Part shown: one piece after another, positions 9,157-18,496 of the stretch
Position numbering within the stretch: position 1 is the first letter of the stretch
Layout of the letters: every line of letters starts with the position of its first letter
From: UBA5078 sp964538025
GTDB taxonomy: Bacteria > Pseudomonadota > Gammaproteobacteria > Pseudomonadales > Pseudohongiellaceae
Assembly (NCBI GenBank): GCA_964538025.1
Contig: CAZICZ010000004.1
Span: 243,609 to 307,608, forward strand
Reading direction: 5' to 3'
Length of the DNA: 64,000 bases
Position numbers and translations under genes: made by a program
The notes under the pieces: model-generated
Database searches by the model: none
What the model was told of the DNA's origin: nothing
What the model saw: only the letters and a program-made list of their open reading frames with translations

Positions 9157-9175
9157 CCGGTAAAACCGGTACTTT
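9157..9175 (+). terminator. weak intrinsic terminator or attenuator after rlpA
   Basis: CCGGT at 9157-9161 and ACCGG at 9165-9169 form a short stem with an AAA loop, followed by TACTTTT. The stem has only five base pairs and the T tract is short, so read-through into dacA is likely. Confidence 0.3.
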
Positions 9176-9220
9176 TAAACAATGAGAGAGTTGAAACACG
9201 TGATGATGCAGGAGAGTCTA

Positions 9221-10459
9221 ATGGGAATGACAGATAGTCCGCTGAGGGGTTCACAGACGCTCATGGTGCGCGTGCAGCATCTCGTGCGTCCAGCGATGGG
9301 CACCTTCGCCGTCGTGTCCGCACTTCTGCTGAGTCCTCTCGTGTCTGCCCAGACCCCTGCCAGCACGGCCGCCATCATCCCGCGACCTCCGCAGATCGCT
9401 GCCAGCAGCTACATCCTGCTCGATGCCGTGACCGGCAAAGTGATTGTGGAAGAGAATGCCGATGTGCAGCTTCCCCCGGCCAGCCTTACCAAAATCATGA
9501 CGGCCTACATCGCCGAGGTCGAAATCGATAATGGCAACATGAGCCTGGACGATGAGGTCCATATCAGTGAAAAGGCCTGGCGAACGCAAGGCTCCAAAAT
9601 GTTCGTGGACGTAAACAGCAACGTGCGGGTCGAGGATCTGCTGCGCGGGATCATCATTCAGTCGGGCAATGACGCCAGTGTGGCGATGGCGGAGCATCTG
9701 GCCGGCAGTGAGGATGCCTTTGCCGACATGATGAACCAGCATGCGAAACGTCTGGGGATGACGAACACCTTCTTCATGAACGCGAGCGGGCTGGATACCG
9801 AAGATCGCTACAACATCATGTCCGCGCGAGATCTCTCCATCCTGGCGCGAGCTACGATTCTGGAGCACCCGGATCACTACAATATTTACTCCGAGCGCGA
9901 GTTTACCTACAACGGCATTCGTCAGCCCAACCGCAACACCCTGCTTTTTCGTGACCGTAACATTGACGGCATGAAGACGGGCTGGACCACCGCGGCAGGG
10001 TATTGTCTGGTCGCTTCGGGCGAGCGCGATGGTATGCGGCTGATCTCCGTCGTCATGGGAACTGCGAGCGAGGACGCGCGCGCCACGGAAAGCCAGAAGC
10101 TCATGACCTACGGGTTCCGCTATTTCGAGACCGCCAAGCTGTACGAGGCGGGCGATGTGCTCAGCTCCGCCAAGGTCTGGTCAGGAAAGGAAAACTCAGT
10201 CGACATCGCCATTGCAGAACCGGTGGTAGCGACAATTCCGCGCGGTCAGGCAGGCGACATGCAGGTGACGTTGAACATCGATGAAACGATTACCGCGCCG
10301 ATCGAGCAGGGCCAGATTTTGGGCACAGTGGATGTCAAACTGGGTGATGAGCTGATCTACAGTGGCAATGTGGCCGCTGTGCAGACAGTGGAACGTGCCG
10401 GTCTGCTCAAGCGTCTGATCGATTTCCTGACCATGTTTTTCACCAATCTTTTCAGTTGA
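9221..10459 (+). CDS. dacA: D-alanyl-D-alanine carboxypeptidase (PBP5/6 type)
   Basis: This enzyme trims the terminal D-alanine from peptidoglycan stem peptides in the periplasm. Serine peptidase S11 motifs are S88-L-T-K91, S148-G-N150 and K252-T-G254. A PBP5-type C-terminal beta domain follows, then a hydrophobic, amphipathic tail (about residues 395-412) that should hold the protein to the inner membrane. AGGAG at 9210-9214 sits six bases before the ATG at 9221. The start at 9182 would add 13 residues ahead of the signal peptide and has no comparable site. The product is 412 residues, close to family length. Confidence 0.96.
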   Translation: MGMTDSPLRGSQTLMVRVQHLVRPAMGTFAVVSALLLSPLVSAQTPASTAAIIPRPPQIAASSYILLDAVTGKVIVEENADVQLPPASLTKIMTAYIAEVEIDNGNMSLDDEVHISEKAWRTQGSKMFVDVNSNVRVEDLLRGIIIQSGNDASVAMAEHLAGSEDAFADMMNQHAKRLGMTNTFFMNASGLDTEDRYNIMSARDLSILARATILEHPDHYNIYSEREFTYNGIRQPNRNTLLFRDRNIDGMKTGWTTAAGYCLVASGERDGMRLISVVMGTASEDARATESQKLMTYGFRYFETAKLYEAGDVLSSAKVWSGKENSVDIAIAEPVVATIPRGQAGDMQVTLNIDETITAPIEQGQILGTVDVKLGDELIYSGNVAAVQTVERAGLLKRLIDFLTMFFTNLFS

Positions 10460-10470
10460 ACGCAGTCTCC

Positions 10471-10740
10471 ATGAGTGACGTTAAAGCGCCCAAAATCGAA
10501 TTTCCCTGCCGTTACCCCATCAAGGTGATGGGGCTCGCCAGTCCGCAATTCGAGCAGGAGGTCCTCGCCCTGGTGCAACGTCATGCCCCAGAAGCGCGGG
10601 ACGAACACATGACAGTGCGTCCCAGCAATAACGGCAACTACCTCGCGATTACCGTGGTAATCGAGGCGCAGGGAATCGAACAGCTCAGTGTCATGTTTGA
10701 AGATCTGCGCACTCACGCCAGCGTCAAGTTGGTGTTATGA
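10471..10740 (+). CDS. ybeD: YbeD family protein (DUF493)
   Basis: This 89-residue alpha/beta protein belongs to the DUF493 family. It shows the conserved opening FPCRYPIKVMG and the closing SVMFEDLRTHASVKLVL. The family fold resembles ACT-like regulatory domains. In E. coli ybeD lies between dacA and lipB, exactly as here, but its biochemical role is not firmly known. I chose the ATG at 10471; a TTG at 10456 overlaps dacA. The stop overlaps the lipB start by four bases (ATGA). Confidence 0.92.
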   Translation: MSDVKAPKIEFPCRYPIKVMGLASPQFEQEVLALVQRHAPEARDEHMTVRPSNNGNYLAITVVIEAQGIEQLSVMFEDLRTHASVKLVL

Positions 10741-11498
10741 CCCGTTCGGAATCCGCGCTTGGCTCCCTGGATCCCGTGTCTGATTCTCCTTCTGCTGTGC
10801 CACCTGCCGTAAGCCTCCCCCCAATCACGGTGCGTTTTCTGCAAATCGAAGAAGCGGGAGCGCACGCGCCTGATCGCTGGATTCCACTGGAATACGTCCC
10901 CGTCTGGAAGGCCATGCAGGAATTCACGGCCATGCGGACGCCGACTACGCCCGATGAACTGTGGGTGCTGACCCACGCTCCCGTCTTCACTCAGGGACAA
11001 GCCGGCAAGCCGGAACACCTGCTGATGCCAGGGGATATTCCGGTAGTGCAGATTGATCGGGGAGGGCAGGTGACTTACCACGGGCCGGGGCAATTGGTAG
11101 TCTATCTGCTGGTGGATGTCAGGCGTTTGCATCTGGGCGCCAGAGCACTGGTAGAAGAGATTGAAAACAGCGTGATCGACGTGCTCGCAGGCTATGGCAT
11201 TGTGGGTGAGAGCCAGCGAAAAGCTCCCGGCGTCTATGTAAATGGTGCTAAAATCGCGGCGCTTGGTTTGCGCATCAGGAATGGTTGTTCATACCACGGG
11301 GTCAGCTTCAATATTGCCATGGACTTGTCTCCGTTTTCCCGTATCAATCCGTGCGGCTATTCAGGAATGCCCGTGACGCAATTGAGCGATCACGTGGGTA
11401 GCGCCTTGTCTCCCGATGCCCTGATGGGTGAAGCGGCGGCAGCGCTGATACATTCCTTGACCAAGCGACTGGCAGCGCCACACTTACGCGCTCTTTAA
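10737..11498 (+). CDS. lipB: lipoyl(octanoyl) transferase
   Basis: LipB moves octanoyl groups from acyl carrier protein to the lipoyl domains of 2-oxoacid dehydrogenases and GcvH. Key parts are visible: RGGQVTYHGPGQLVVY, the lysine in GAKIAALGLRI, and the catalytic cysteine in NGCSYHGVSFN. The protein has 253 residues. About 25 Ser/Pro/Ala-rich residues precede the domain, so the true start could lie a little later, although the ATGA overlap with ybeD favours 10737. lipA follows 32 bases after the stop. Confidence 0.95.
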   Translation: MTRSESALGSLDPVSDSPSAVPPAVSLPPITVRFLQIEEAGAHAPDRWIPLEYVPVWKAMQEFTAMRTPTTPDELWVLTHAPVFTQGQAGKPEHLLMPGDIPVVQIDRGGQVTYHGPGQLVVYLLVDVRRLHLGARALVEEIENSVIDVLAGYGIVGESQRKAPGVYVNGAKIAALGLRIRNGCSYHGVSFNIAMDLSPFSRINPCGYSGMPVTQLSDHVGSALSPDALMGEAAAALIHSLTKRLAAPHLRAL

Positions 11499-11530
11499 CA
11501 CGGGTCCGTTTTTACGCATTGAGAGAGTCC

Positions 11531-12493
11531 ATGTCCGATCAGCCACGACGTAATGTCTTGATAGAAGGTGAAAAGCTCCGGGGTGCCCAGAAAGTGGCAC
11601 GTATTCCGGTCAAGGTAATTCCGACAGTGGACCTGTTGAAAAAACCCGACTGGATTCGCGTGAAGGTGCCTGCCTCGCCGAAAATCAACAGCATCAAGCA
11701 GAAGCTGCGGGAACATAAACTGGCCTCAGTGTGCGAGGAGGCTTCGTGTCCGAATCTCGGGGAATGCTTCAGCAACGGGACGGCCACCTTCATGATCATG
11801 GGCGAAATTTGCACACGTCGCTGCCCCTTCTGCGACGTGGCCCACGGCAAGCCGAAACCCCTGGATGAGAACGAACCGCGCGAGCTGGCGGAAGCCATTG
11901 CCGAGATGGAACTGCGCTATGTCGTGATCACCTCCGTTGACCGGGACGACCTGAAGGATAGCGGGGCACAGCATTTTGCCAATTGCATCAGCGAAACTCT
12001 CCGTCTCAATCCATCGATTCAGGTCGAAGTGCTGGTGCCCGACTTCCGTGGCCGCATGGACATTGCGCTGGACATTCTGGAAAAGACGCCACCGCATGTT
12101 TTCAATCACAATCTCGAAACGGTGCCCCGTCTGTATCGACAAGCGCGCCCGGGTGCCGATTATCACTGGTCGCTGGAGCTGTTGCGTCGCTACAAGGAAA
12201 GGGTGCCGAGTGTCCTCAGCAAGTCGGGTCTCATGCTGGGGCTTGGCGAGACCAAGGAAGAAGTGATGGAAGTGATGCGCGATCTGAAGGCGCATAAAGT
12301 GGACATGGTCACGCTGGGACAGTATTTGCAGCCGAGCAGAGAACATCTTGCCGTGCAGCGCTTTGTACATCCGGATGAATTCGAAGAACTGCGCCTGTAT
12401 GGCGAGCAATTGGGATTCACGCATGTTGCCAGCGGACCGTTGGTTCGCTCGTCCTATCACGCAGACAAACAGGCAAAGGGCGAAGAAATTTGA
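11531..12493 (+). CDS. lipA: lipoyl synthase
   Basis: LipA inserts two sulfur atoms into protein-bound octanoyl chains. Both iron-sulfur clusters are supported. The auxiliary cluster ligands are C68, C73 and C79, and the radical SAM ligands are C94, C98 and C101 in CTRRCPFC. The C-terminal serine ligand motif RSSYHA is also present. The protein has 320 residues. The ATG at 11531 is preceded by GAGAGAG; a TTG at 11519 is less likely. This is the last gene of the conserved plus-strand block. Confidence 0.97.
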   Translation: MSDQPRRNVLIEGEKLRGAQKVARIPVKVIPTVDLLKKPDWIRVKVPASPKINSIKQKLREHKLASVCEEASCPNLGECFSNGTATFMIMGEICTRRCPFCDVAHGKPKPLDENEPRELAEAIAEMELRYVVITSVDRDDLKDSGAQHFANCISETLRLNPSIQVEVLVPDFRGRMDIALDILEKTPPHVFNHNLETVPRLYRQARPGADYHWSLELLRRYKERVPSVLSKSGLMLGLGETKEEVMEVMRDLKAHKVDMVTLGQYLQPSREHLAVQRFVHPDEFEELRLYGEQLGFTHVASGPLVRSSYHADKQAKGEEI

Positions 12494-12567
12494 CGCGATG
12501 TGACAGCAATGTGCGTATACATTGCAACATCGCAAGAAGCCGTCGAAGACGGAAATCAGGAGTTTAC

Positions 12568-13524
12568 ATGGTGGGAATGACGCAGACCGTGCGGAAGTTG
12601 CTTCGCATTAGCGCGCAGATAGTGGCCCTTTCTCTGGCATTGAGCGCCAGTGCTCAGGCCAACACGTTAGTGCGTATCAGCACGACCTTCGGAGACTTTA
12701 CGCTCGAGTTGTTCGACAACGTGGCGCCTGTGACGGTGCAGAATTTTCTCAACTATGTGAACCGGGGTGATTTCAATGGCTCCTACTTTCATCGCTTGAG
12801 TCCCAACTTTGTGCTTCAGGGCGGCGGTTACCGCTTCCAGCCCTTCGTCGGCCCGGTCGCCATCAAGACCGATCCACCCATCGTCAACGAATTCAAAGAA
12901 CCCAATGTGCGTGGCACGATTGCCATGGCGAAATTTGATGGCGACCCGAACAGTGCCACCAGTCAGTGGTTTATCAATCTCGCCGACAATACAGCTAACC
13001 TTGATGCGCAGAACGGCGGGTTTACCGTGTTCGGACGAGTTCTGGGTGATGGCATGGCGGTCATGGATCAGATTAACGTGCTTTCAGTGTTCAATCTTGG
13101 AACGCTCAATTCGGAATTGCCTCTCCATGGCTTTGGCTCAGCAGACAGCCTGACGGCGAAGAATTTCGTCACCATGAATGCCGAAGTGGTGCAGCGGTAC
13201 AGTGCTGCGTTGAATGTCTTCGAGTACCAGTCCGGAATAATGATGCTGACGGTGGACGGGGGCGAGTCGCTGGGCGTTTACAGCCTGAATCTTTCTTTGG
13301 TCGACGACCAGAATGGCGTGAAATTTCGTTTGAATCCCGATTCGCTGGTACTGCTCGCCATCGTGCCCGAGGGCAGGTCCAGTTTCACTCCAGCAGACAA
13401 CAAGCTGCGCATTCCGCAGCTTGAGCTCAATAACAACGGCAGTGTCCGTGTCGTCCGCAATGTCGTCCTGTCGCTTGTCGACGCCGCGACGAACACGTTC
13501 GTTTTAGAGTCCTACACCGAATAA
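12568..13524 (+). CDS. secreted cyclophilin-type peptidyl-prolyl isomerase with C-terminal extension
   Basis: The 318-residue protein starts with a signal peptide ending near ASAQA (about residue 31). A cyclophilin domain follows to about residue 205, with FHRLSPNFVLQGGGY, NSATSQWFINL and the closing GFTVFGRV. It should catalyse proline isomerisation in the periplasm. The last 110 residues or so are not cyclophilin. They look beta-rich, with repeated hydrophobic strands and Asn/Asp turns, and I do not recognise them. AGGAG at 12558-12562 supports the ATG at 12568. An upstream extension of the frame is Arg-rich and unlikely to be coding. Confidence 0.88.
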   Translation: MVGMTQTVRKLLRISAQIVALSLALSASAQANTLVRISTTFGDFTLELFDNVAPVTVQNFLNYVNRGDFNGSYFHRLSPNFVLQGGGYRFQPFVGPVAIKTDPPIVNEFKEPNVRGTIAMAKFDGDPNSATSQWFINLADNTANLDAQNGGFTVFGRVLGDGMAVMDQINVLSVFNLGTLNSELPLHGFGSADSLTAKNFVTMNAEVVQRYSAALNVFEYQSGIMMLTVDGGESLGVYSLNLSLVDDQNGVKFRLNPDSLVLLAIVPEGRSSFTPADNKLRIPQLELNNNGSVRVVRNVVLSLVDAATNTFVLESYTE

Positions 13525-13547
13525 AAATCTGGCAGAGGGAGGCCCAC

Positions 13548-14900
13548 ATGGGAGCAACGCGCGGCGAATTCAGTTCACGTTTTGGCTTCCTGATGGCGGC
13601 CTCCGGCTCTGCCGTGGGGCTGGGCAATATCTGGGGTTTTCCAACGAATGCGGCCAGTAATGGCGGAGCTGCGTTCTTATTCATTTACCTGTTGCTCGCC
13701 TTCACGCTGGCGTACCCCGCGCTGATGGCGGAGCTGATCATCGGGCGCCATACCCGCGCCAACGCGGTCAGTGCCCTGCAGAAAATCGCCTCCGGTCCGC
13801 GAACGGCTGCACTCGGCAAGGCAGTTGGCTTCGCGGGCATCGTTACTGTTAGTCTGATCCTGTGTTTTTACGCCATCGTCAGTGGCTGGATGCTCGCCTG
13901 GCTTCTGGATGCGTTTGCCGTGATGAGCGGCGCGCAGGAGTTCTCATCCTGGTTGCGAACCGATGGTGTCTCTCGTAATGCGGTGTTTGCCATTGTGTTT
14001 ATGGCGCTGACAGTGTTTGTCATTAGTGCCGGTGTTCGGGATGGCATTGAAAAATGGGCCTCACGTCTGATGCCCGCCCTGATCGTGATTCTCGCGTTGC
14101 TGATTGTCTATGTCATGACCCTGGATGGCGCGATGGACGGCTTACGCGCCTATCTGGTGCCGGATATTGAACGGGCAGTTCAGCCGGGCCTGATTATCAG
14201 CGCACTTGGTCAGGCATTTTTCTCGCTGTCGCTTGGTGTTGGCACGATGCTGATCTATGGCTCGTATCTGAGCAGTCGAGAGAATCTACCGGCAGTTGGC
14301 AGCATGGTGGCACTACTGGATACGGGGATTGCCTTCCTTGCCGGGCTGCTGATTCTTCCAGCGATGTACGTCGCGCTGGCGAATGGTGTGGAGATCTATG
14401 ATGCCAGCGGTGCCCTGATTGCAGGCCCCGGCCTGATCATCGCCGTCCTGCCTGCGCTTTTCGACACGATGGGAAGTGTCGGCGTGCTCGTTTCTCTCGC
14501 CTTTTTCATTCTGATGGTGATTGCGTCACTGACGTCTTCCATTTCAATGCTGGAAGTGCCCGTGGCCTATGCGGTGGAATCCTTTGACATGCCGCGTCGC
14601 AGAGCAACCGTGGCCATAGGAGCTGCGCTGACACTGGTGTGCCTGATCATCGTTTTCAATTTCGGTGTCTTGTTTGATCTGGTGGTGACGGTGACCACCG
14701 AATACAGTCAGCCCTTGCTGGGTTTGTTTTTCGCCGTGTTCGTGGGCTGGATCTGGCATCGCGATACCTTGCTGAATGAAATCCGTCAGGGGTTTGCAGG
14801 AGCGGAACACTCCCTGTTTTGGAAAATTTGGCCCGTCTACATGCGGTTCATCGTGCCGGTCGCGATCAGTGCCGTTTATGTGCAGTTGATTTTCTTTTAA
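13548..14900 (+). CDS. sodium-dependent transporter, NSS/SNF family
   Basis: This 450-residue inner-membrane protein has about eleven hydrophobic segments. The first carries the neurotransmitter:sodium symporter signature GSAVGLGNIWGFP, which forms the sodium and substrate site in LeuT-like transporters. Bacterial members import amino acids such as leucine, tryptophan, tyrosine or alanine with sodium; the substrate cannot be read here. GAGGGAGG precedes the ATG. It lies 23 bases after the cyclophilin gene on the same strand and is convergent with the aminotransferase gene, with only one base between the stops. Confidence 0.93.
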   Translation: MGATRGEFSSRFGFLMAASGSAVGLGNIWGFPTNAASNGGAAFLFIYLLLAFTLAYPALMAELIIGRHTRANAVSALQKIASGPRTAALGKAVGFAGIVTVSLILCFYAIVSGWMLAWLLDAFAVMSGAQEFSSWLRTDGVSRNAVFAIVFMALTVFVISAGVRDGIEKWASRLMPALIVILALLIVYVMTLDGAMDGLRAYLVPDIERAVQPGLIISALGQAFFSLSLGVGTMLIYGSYLSSRENLPAVGSMVALLDTGIAFLAGLLILPAMYVALANGVEIYDASGALIAGPGLIIAVLPALFDTMGSVGVLVSLAFFILMVIASLTSSISMLEVPVAYAVESFDMPRRRATVAIGAALTLVCLIIVFNFGVLFDLVVTVTTEYSQPLLGLFFAVFVGWIWHRDTLLNEIRQGFAGAEHSLFWKIWPVYMRFIVPVAISAVYVQLIFF

Positions 14901-14901
14901 T

Positions 14902-16074
14902 TCAGGCCGCTGCCACCCTCGCACAAAAGCGTTGAATTTCATCCTCTGTATTGTAGTAATGCACGGATGCCCGGTTGAGATCGGGCACGGCACGCTTGCC
15001 TAAATCCAGCCAGTTGTTGGCCACACGAGCGACCGAGCTGTTCATGTGCGCGAGGCGCAGCTGGGCGTGAAGGTCTGTGGCGGTAACACCCTTTTTGTGA
15101 AATGTGACGATCCCACTGAGTGGGGCTCCGTACTCGTGTACAGTGACGCCGGGCAGTGACGCAAGTGTGTCTCGCAGGTGCTGAGCGAGAAATTGCACAC
15201 GCGTCTCGATGGCGGGCATTCCCACGTTCAGGGCATAGTCAACGGCGACACCGAGGCCGATCTTTCCTGCGATGGAACACTCCCAATTTTCAAACCGGCG
15301 GGCATCCTGTCGCAGCACGTAGTGTTCCTGATCCGTCCATTGCGCCGAATGCAGGTCTATCCAGAATGGATCAAGACGATGCAAGATTTCCTGCCGAATA
15401 AAAAGGAAGCCCGTGCCACGTGGCCCACGCAGATATTTACGTCCCGTTCCGGTCAACATGTCGCAACCGAGTGCGTTCACATCCAACGCGAGTTGACCTG
15501 CGGACTGGCAGGCATCCAACAAATACAGCACCCCATGCCGCTTTGCCATCTGGCCTGCTTCTTGCGCGGGATGAATCACACCGCTCTGGCTGGGCACATG
15601 CGTTAGTGCGAGCAGGCGTACATCGCCGGTGAGGGCGGATTCCAGTTTCTCCAGATCCACTCGTCCAGTGCTGTCATTGGGAATGACCTCAAGGATGACT
15701 CCCCGGCGTTGAGCGAGGTGGAGAAATGCCAAGTAATTGCTGGCGTATTCTGACTGTCCGGTCACAATGCGATCGCCGGGTTGAAACGGTATTGCCTGAA
15801 AAAGATTGTTCCAGGCGTGCGTCGCATTCTCAGCAAACGCAATTTCTTCGGGAGCACACTGTAAGAGGCGTGAAAACGCCCCATAGAAGTTCTCTATCTC
15901 TTTTTCTGCTTCCGTCGCCGCCTCGTATCCGCCGATTTCTTGTTCTCGTTTCAGGTGGGAGATGACGGCATTGGTAACGCTTACCGGAGACAAGGCTGCA
16001 CCAGCGTTATTGAAGTGAATCATAGAATCACACGCGGGCGTGTGTGCACGTACAGTTGCAATATCGAGGGTCAT
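14902..16074 (-). CDS. class V aminotransferase (cysteine desulfurase-like fold)
   Basis: The 390-residue PLP enzyme has the class V pattern: FNNAGAALSP near the start, the cofactor aspartate D187 in LLDACQSAGQ, and the Schiff-base lysine K213 in GTGRKYLRGPRGTGF. Members of this subgroup include desulfurases, selenocysteine lyases, isopenicillin-N epimerase-like enzymes and aminotransferases. I cannot assign a substrate. No obvious sulfur-loading cysteine loop is visible, and no iscU, sufE or tusA neighbour is present, so a role in Fe-S assembly is unlikely. The gene is divergent from the GST gene. Confidence 0.85.
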   Translation of the reverse strand: MTLDIATVRAHTPACDSMIHFNNAGAALSPVSVTNAVISHLKREQEIGGYEAATEAEKEIENFYGAFSRLLQCAPEEIAFAENATHAWNNLFQAIPFQPGDRIVTGQSEYASNYLAFLHLAQRRGVILEVIPNDSTGRVDLEKLESALTGDVRLLALTHVPSQSGVIHPAQEAGQMAKRHGVLYLLDACQSAGQLALDVNALGCDMLTGTGRKYLRGPRGTGFLFIRQEILHRLDPFWIDLHSAQWTDQEHYVLRQDARRFENWECSIAGKIGLGVAVDYALNVGMPAIETRVQFLAQHLRDTLASLPGVTVHEYGAPLSGIVTFHKKGVTATDLHAQLRLAHMNSSVARVANNWLDLGKRAVPDLNRASVHYYNTEDEIQRFCARVAAA

Positions 16075-16236
16075 GGGGGCATGTCCTGCGGGTGTGTCTC
16101 GAATGGCCAGAGACGCTTGCTTATCACCAAGGGCTTCGTTACATTGCCGGGCACATGCGCCAAGGGATCGGCGCGAGTGTCCATTTTCACTTTTCTCGCC
16201 GTGTCACGATAACCCAGTCTATTCAGAGAGAATACT

Positions 16237-16860
16237 ATGCTAAAGATTTATGGCGCCAGCACGTTTAATGCAACCAAGGTCTTGTTTACCGCACAGGAAC
16301 TCGGGCTCGACTATGAGTACTTTCACCTCAATTTTGCCGCGGGCGAGCACAAGAGTGCCGAGCACCTCGCGCGCCATCCCCTTGGAAAAGTTCCCGCACT
16401 GGAACATAACGGTCATTATCTGTATGAAAGTGCGTCCCTGTGTCGCTACCTCGCGAATATTTCCGGAAAAAAACTCTACTCGGAGGACCCGTTGCGCGCT
16501 GCAGAGATTGATCAGATGGTCGATCTTTTTTGCCACCATGTCGGCCGTTGGCTCGCGGTGTATTTCTATCAGGAAGTCATCATGATGAAGTACTACAAAA
16601 AGGAAGCGGACGAAAAAGCAATCGCAGAAGCCAAAGGGTTTCTCGATCAACAACTCCCGTTCATTGAAAGCACTCTGGCGTCCAGCACTTTTTTATGCGG
16701 CGAGCAGATCACCATTGCAGACACAATCGCCTATCCCTACGTTCATGCCTGCCGCTCCACCAGTCTTTCTCTGGAGGCCTACCCCTCACTCCTGCGCTGG
16801 GCAGCGGCGCTCGATAAGCGTCCTGCGTTCCAGCAAGCGCTTGCGCAGATGTCCGAGTAG
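16237..16860 (+). CDS. glutathione S-transferase family protein
   Basis: This 207-residue protein has the two-domain GST layout. An N-terminal thioredoxin-like domain carries GKVPALEHNGHYLYESASLCRYL (cis-proline and glutathione-binding Glu-Ser, residues about 48-70). An all-helical C-terminal domain follows, with the N-capping motif TIADTIAYPYV. A Ser/Thr near residue 6-7 could be the catalytic residue. It probably conjugates or reduces small electrophiles in the cytoplasm; the substrate is unknown. The gap to the divergent aminotransferase (16075-16236) should hold both promoters, but I see no strong match. Confidence 0.88.
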   Translation: MLKIYGASTFNATKVLFTAQELGLDYEYFHLNFAAGEHKSAEHLARHPLGKVPALEHNGHYLYESASLCRYLANISGKKLYSEDPLRAAEIDQMVDLFCHHVGRWLAVYFYQEVIMMKYYKKEADEKAIAEAKGFLDQQLPFIESTLASSTFLCGEQITIADTIAYPYVHACRSTSLSLEAYPSLLRWAAALDKRPAFQQALAQMSE

Positions 16861-16862
16861 CA

Positions 16863-18164
16863 GTGTCGCCTCGTAAGCTCGCGACGATCCCGTCATCCGG
16901 TGCCAGCAGGGATGTTCCTGCATTAGTAGTAGGCGCCGGACCTGCCGGCTTGATGGCAGCCGAACGTCTTTCCAGCGCTGGCATCGAAGTGCATGTGTTT
17001 GATGCCATGCCCTCGCCCGGCCGCAAATTTTTGCGCGCCGGAATAGGAGGGCTCAATCTTACCCACGCAGAAGACATGGCGAATTTCGAGACACGCTTCA
17101 ACACCCCGGAGGTGTCCCGGTGGCTTTCCGCGTTTGGCCCGAATGAGGTGCGTCGTTGGGCGGCCGCGCTCGGCATCGACACCTTTGTTGGCAGTTCCGG
17201 GCGGGTCTTTCCCAAAGGCCTGAAGGCAGCACCCTTATTAAGAGCCTGGCTGCACCGGTTACGTGGTCAAGGAGTTCGGTTTCACATGCACCATCGTTGG
17301 CAGGGGTTTTCTGCAAACCACTCGGCGCACGAACTGATTCATGTATTCTCCACTCCGCAAGGCGAGGCCCAGATTCGTGCACAGGCGGCGGTATTGGCCA
17401 TGGGCGGGGGTAGCTGGGCGCGATTGGGCAGTAACGGGGCGTGGCGCGAAACGCTTGTCACTTTGGGCATCCCGTGTACTCCGTTCAGCGCCATGAATTG
17501 CGGTTTCGATGTGCCCTGGACGCAGCAACTTCTTTCTCAGCATGCGGGCGCCCCTCTGAAGTCGGTCGCCTTGCGCCTGGAATCGCCGGGAAGTGATGCT
17601 CCCCTTTTTCACCGTAAGGGCGAGGCGCTGATCAGTCGTCATGGTATTCAGGGTGGCCTGATCTACGCGGCGTCTCGCGATATCCAGACACTGTTGCATG
17701 CGCACGGTGAAGCCATCCTCTGGTGGGATTTGTTTCCCGATCGCTCAGTATCGGAGCTTGAGGAGATGCTAAGGTTTCCCCGGGGCAAATTGTCCATGGG
17801 CAATTGGCTGCGAAAACGCGTGGGTTTGACGGGAGCCCGGCTTTCCCTGGTCTTCGAACTGAATACGCCGATTCCGGAGTCACCCTTGCAGATTGCCCGA
17901 TCCCTGAAGCGCCTTCCGATGAAGGTGACTTCCGCTCGTCCCGTGGATGAAGCGATCAGCACCGGGGGAGGGGTGACGCTGGAGTCAGTGGACGCTCAAC
18001 TGGGCGTCCGTTCGCAGCCAGGGCTGTTTGTTGCTGGGGAAATGTTGGACTGGGATGCTCCAACGGGAGGCTATCTTTTGACGGCCTGTCTGGCCAGCGG
18101 AGTGATTGCCGGAAAAGGCGCTGCGGCATATCTGCAGGGAAATTCTCCCCACGCCGGGGGTTAA
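16863..18164 (+). CDS. NAD(P)/FAD-dependent oxidoreductase, TIGR03862/HI0933-like flavoprotein
   Basis: This 433-residue flavoprotein has the FAD-binding Rossmann motif VVGAGPAGLMAAERL (about residues 20-34), then SPGRKFLRAGIGGLNLTHAE, and the C-terminal GLFVAGEMLDWDAPTGGYLL that closes the FAD site. This matches the HI0933/YhiN group, more precisely the TIGR03862 branch common in Pseudomonas. The reaction is not known. The GTG start at 16863 is two bases after the GST stop, so the pair is likely an operon. The TAA overlaps the stop of the opposing pseudogene by two bases. Confidence 0.85.
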   Translation: MSPRKLATIPSSGASRDVPALVVGAGPAGLMAAERLSSAGIEVHVFDAMPSPGRKFLRAGIGGLNLTHAEDMANFETRFNTPEVSRWLSAFGPNEVRRWAAALGIDTFVGSSGRVFPKGLKAAPLLRAWLHRLRGQGVRFHMHHRWQGFSANHSAHELIHVFSTPQGEAQIRAQAAVLAMGGGSWARLGSNGAWRETLVTLGIPCTPFSAMNCGFDVPWTQQLLSQHAGAPLKSVALRLESPGSDAPLFHRKGEALISRHGIQGGLIYAASRDIQTLLHAHGEAILWWDLFPDRSVSELEEMLRFPRGKLSMGNWLRKRVGLTGARLSLVFELNTPIPESPLQIARSLKRLPMKVTSARPVDEAISTGGGVTLESVDAQLGVRSQPGLFVAGEMLDWDAPTGGYLLTACLASGVIAGKGAAAYLQGNSPHAGG

Positions 18165-18496
18165 GGCAGCACGTGAAAGTAGACGCTTTGTGCGGAGATA
18201 TCCTGACGGATGGAGAAACCGTGCAACTGCAGATCAATCCGTTGGAACAGGATCTTGTAGTCGGGCTTGAGTGAGTTGTAGATCACTTCCTGAATAATCA
18301 GAATGTTGTAATGACGTAACCCTTGGCTCAGCGCAGCCTTTTCAATGATGTCCGCGATCGAGGGGTGTTTGCGGATTTCCTCGTAACGATAGGCCTGGAT
18401 CAGGGCCTCACCAAACAGGTCATAGGACTTGATACCGCTGCTCTGGAAAGTGCCCTGCACGGAATTGAATGCCAGCCCCATGGCGCCTTTGATGGG
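18161..18496 (-). pseudogene. C-terminal remnant resembling a class III adenylate/guanylate cyclase
   Basis: About 111 codons lie in a frame different from the adjoining fadE fragment. The run KSYDLFGEALIQAYRYEE resembles the end of class III nucleotide cyclase domains (G-x-G-D/E then N/Q-x-A-x-R), followed by about 65 residues that end at a normal TAA. There is no start codon with a ribosome-binding site and no N-terminal half, so it cannot make a working enzyme. The family call is tentative, since only the last part of the domain is present. The junction with fadE lies at about 18494-18497. Confidence 0.45.

Noticed and set aside
16075..16236. Possible small gene between the aminotransferase and GST genes
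   Set aside because: Frames here are short extensions or shadows of the neighbouring gene, without a ribosome-binding site or family features.
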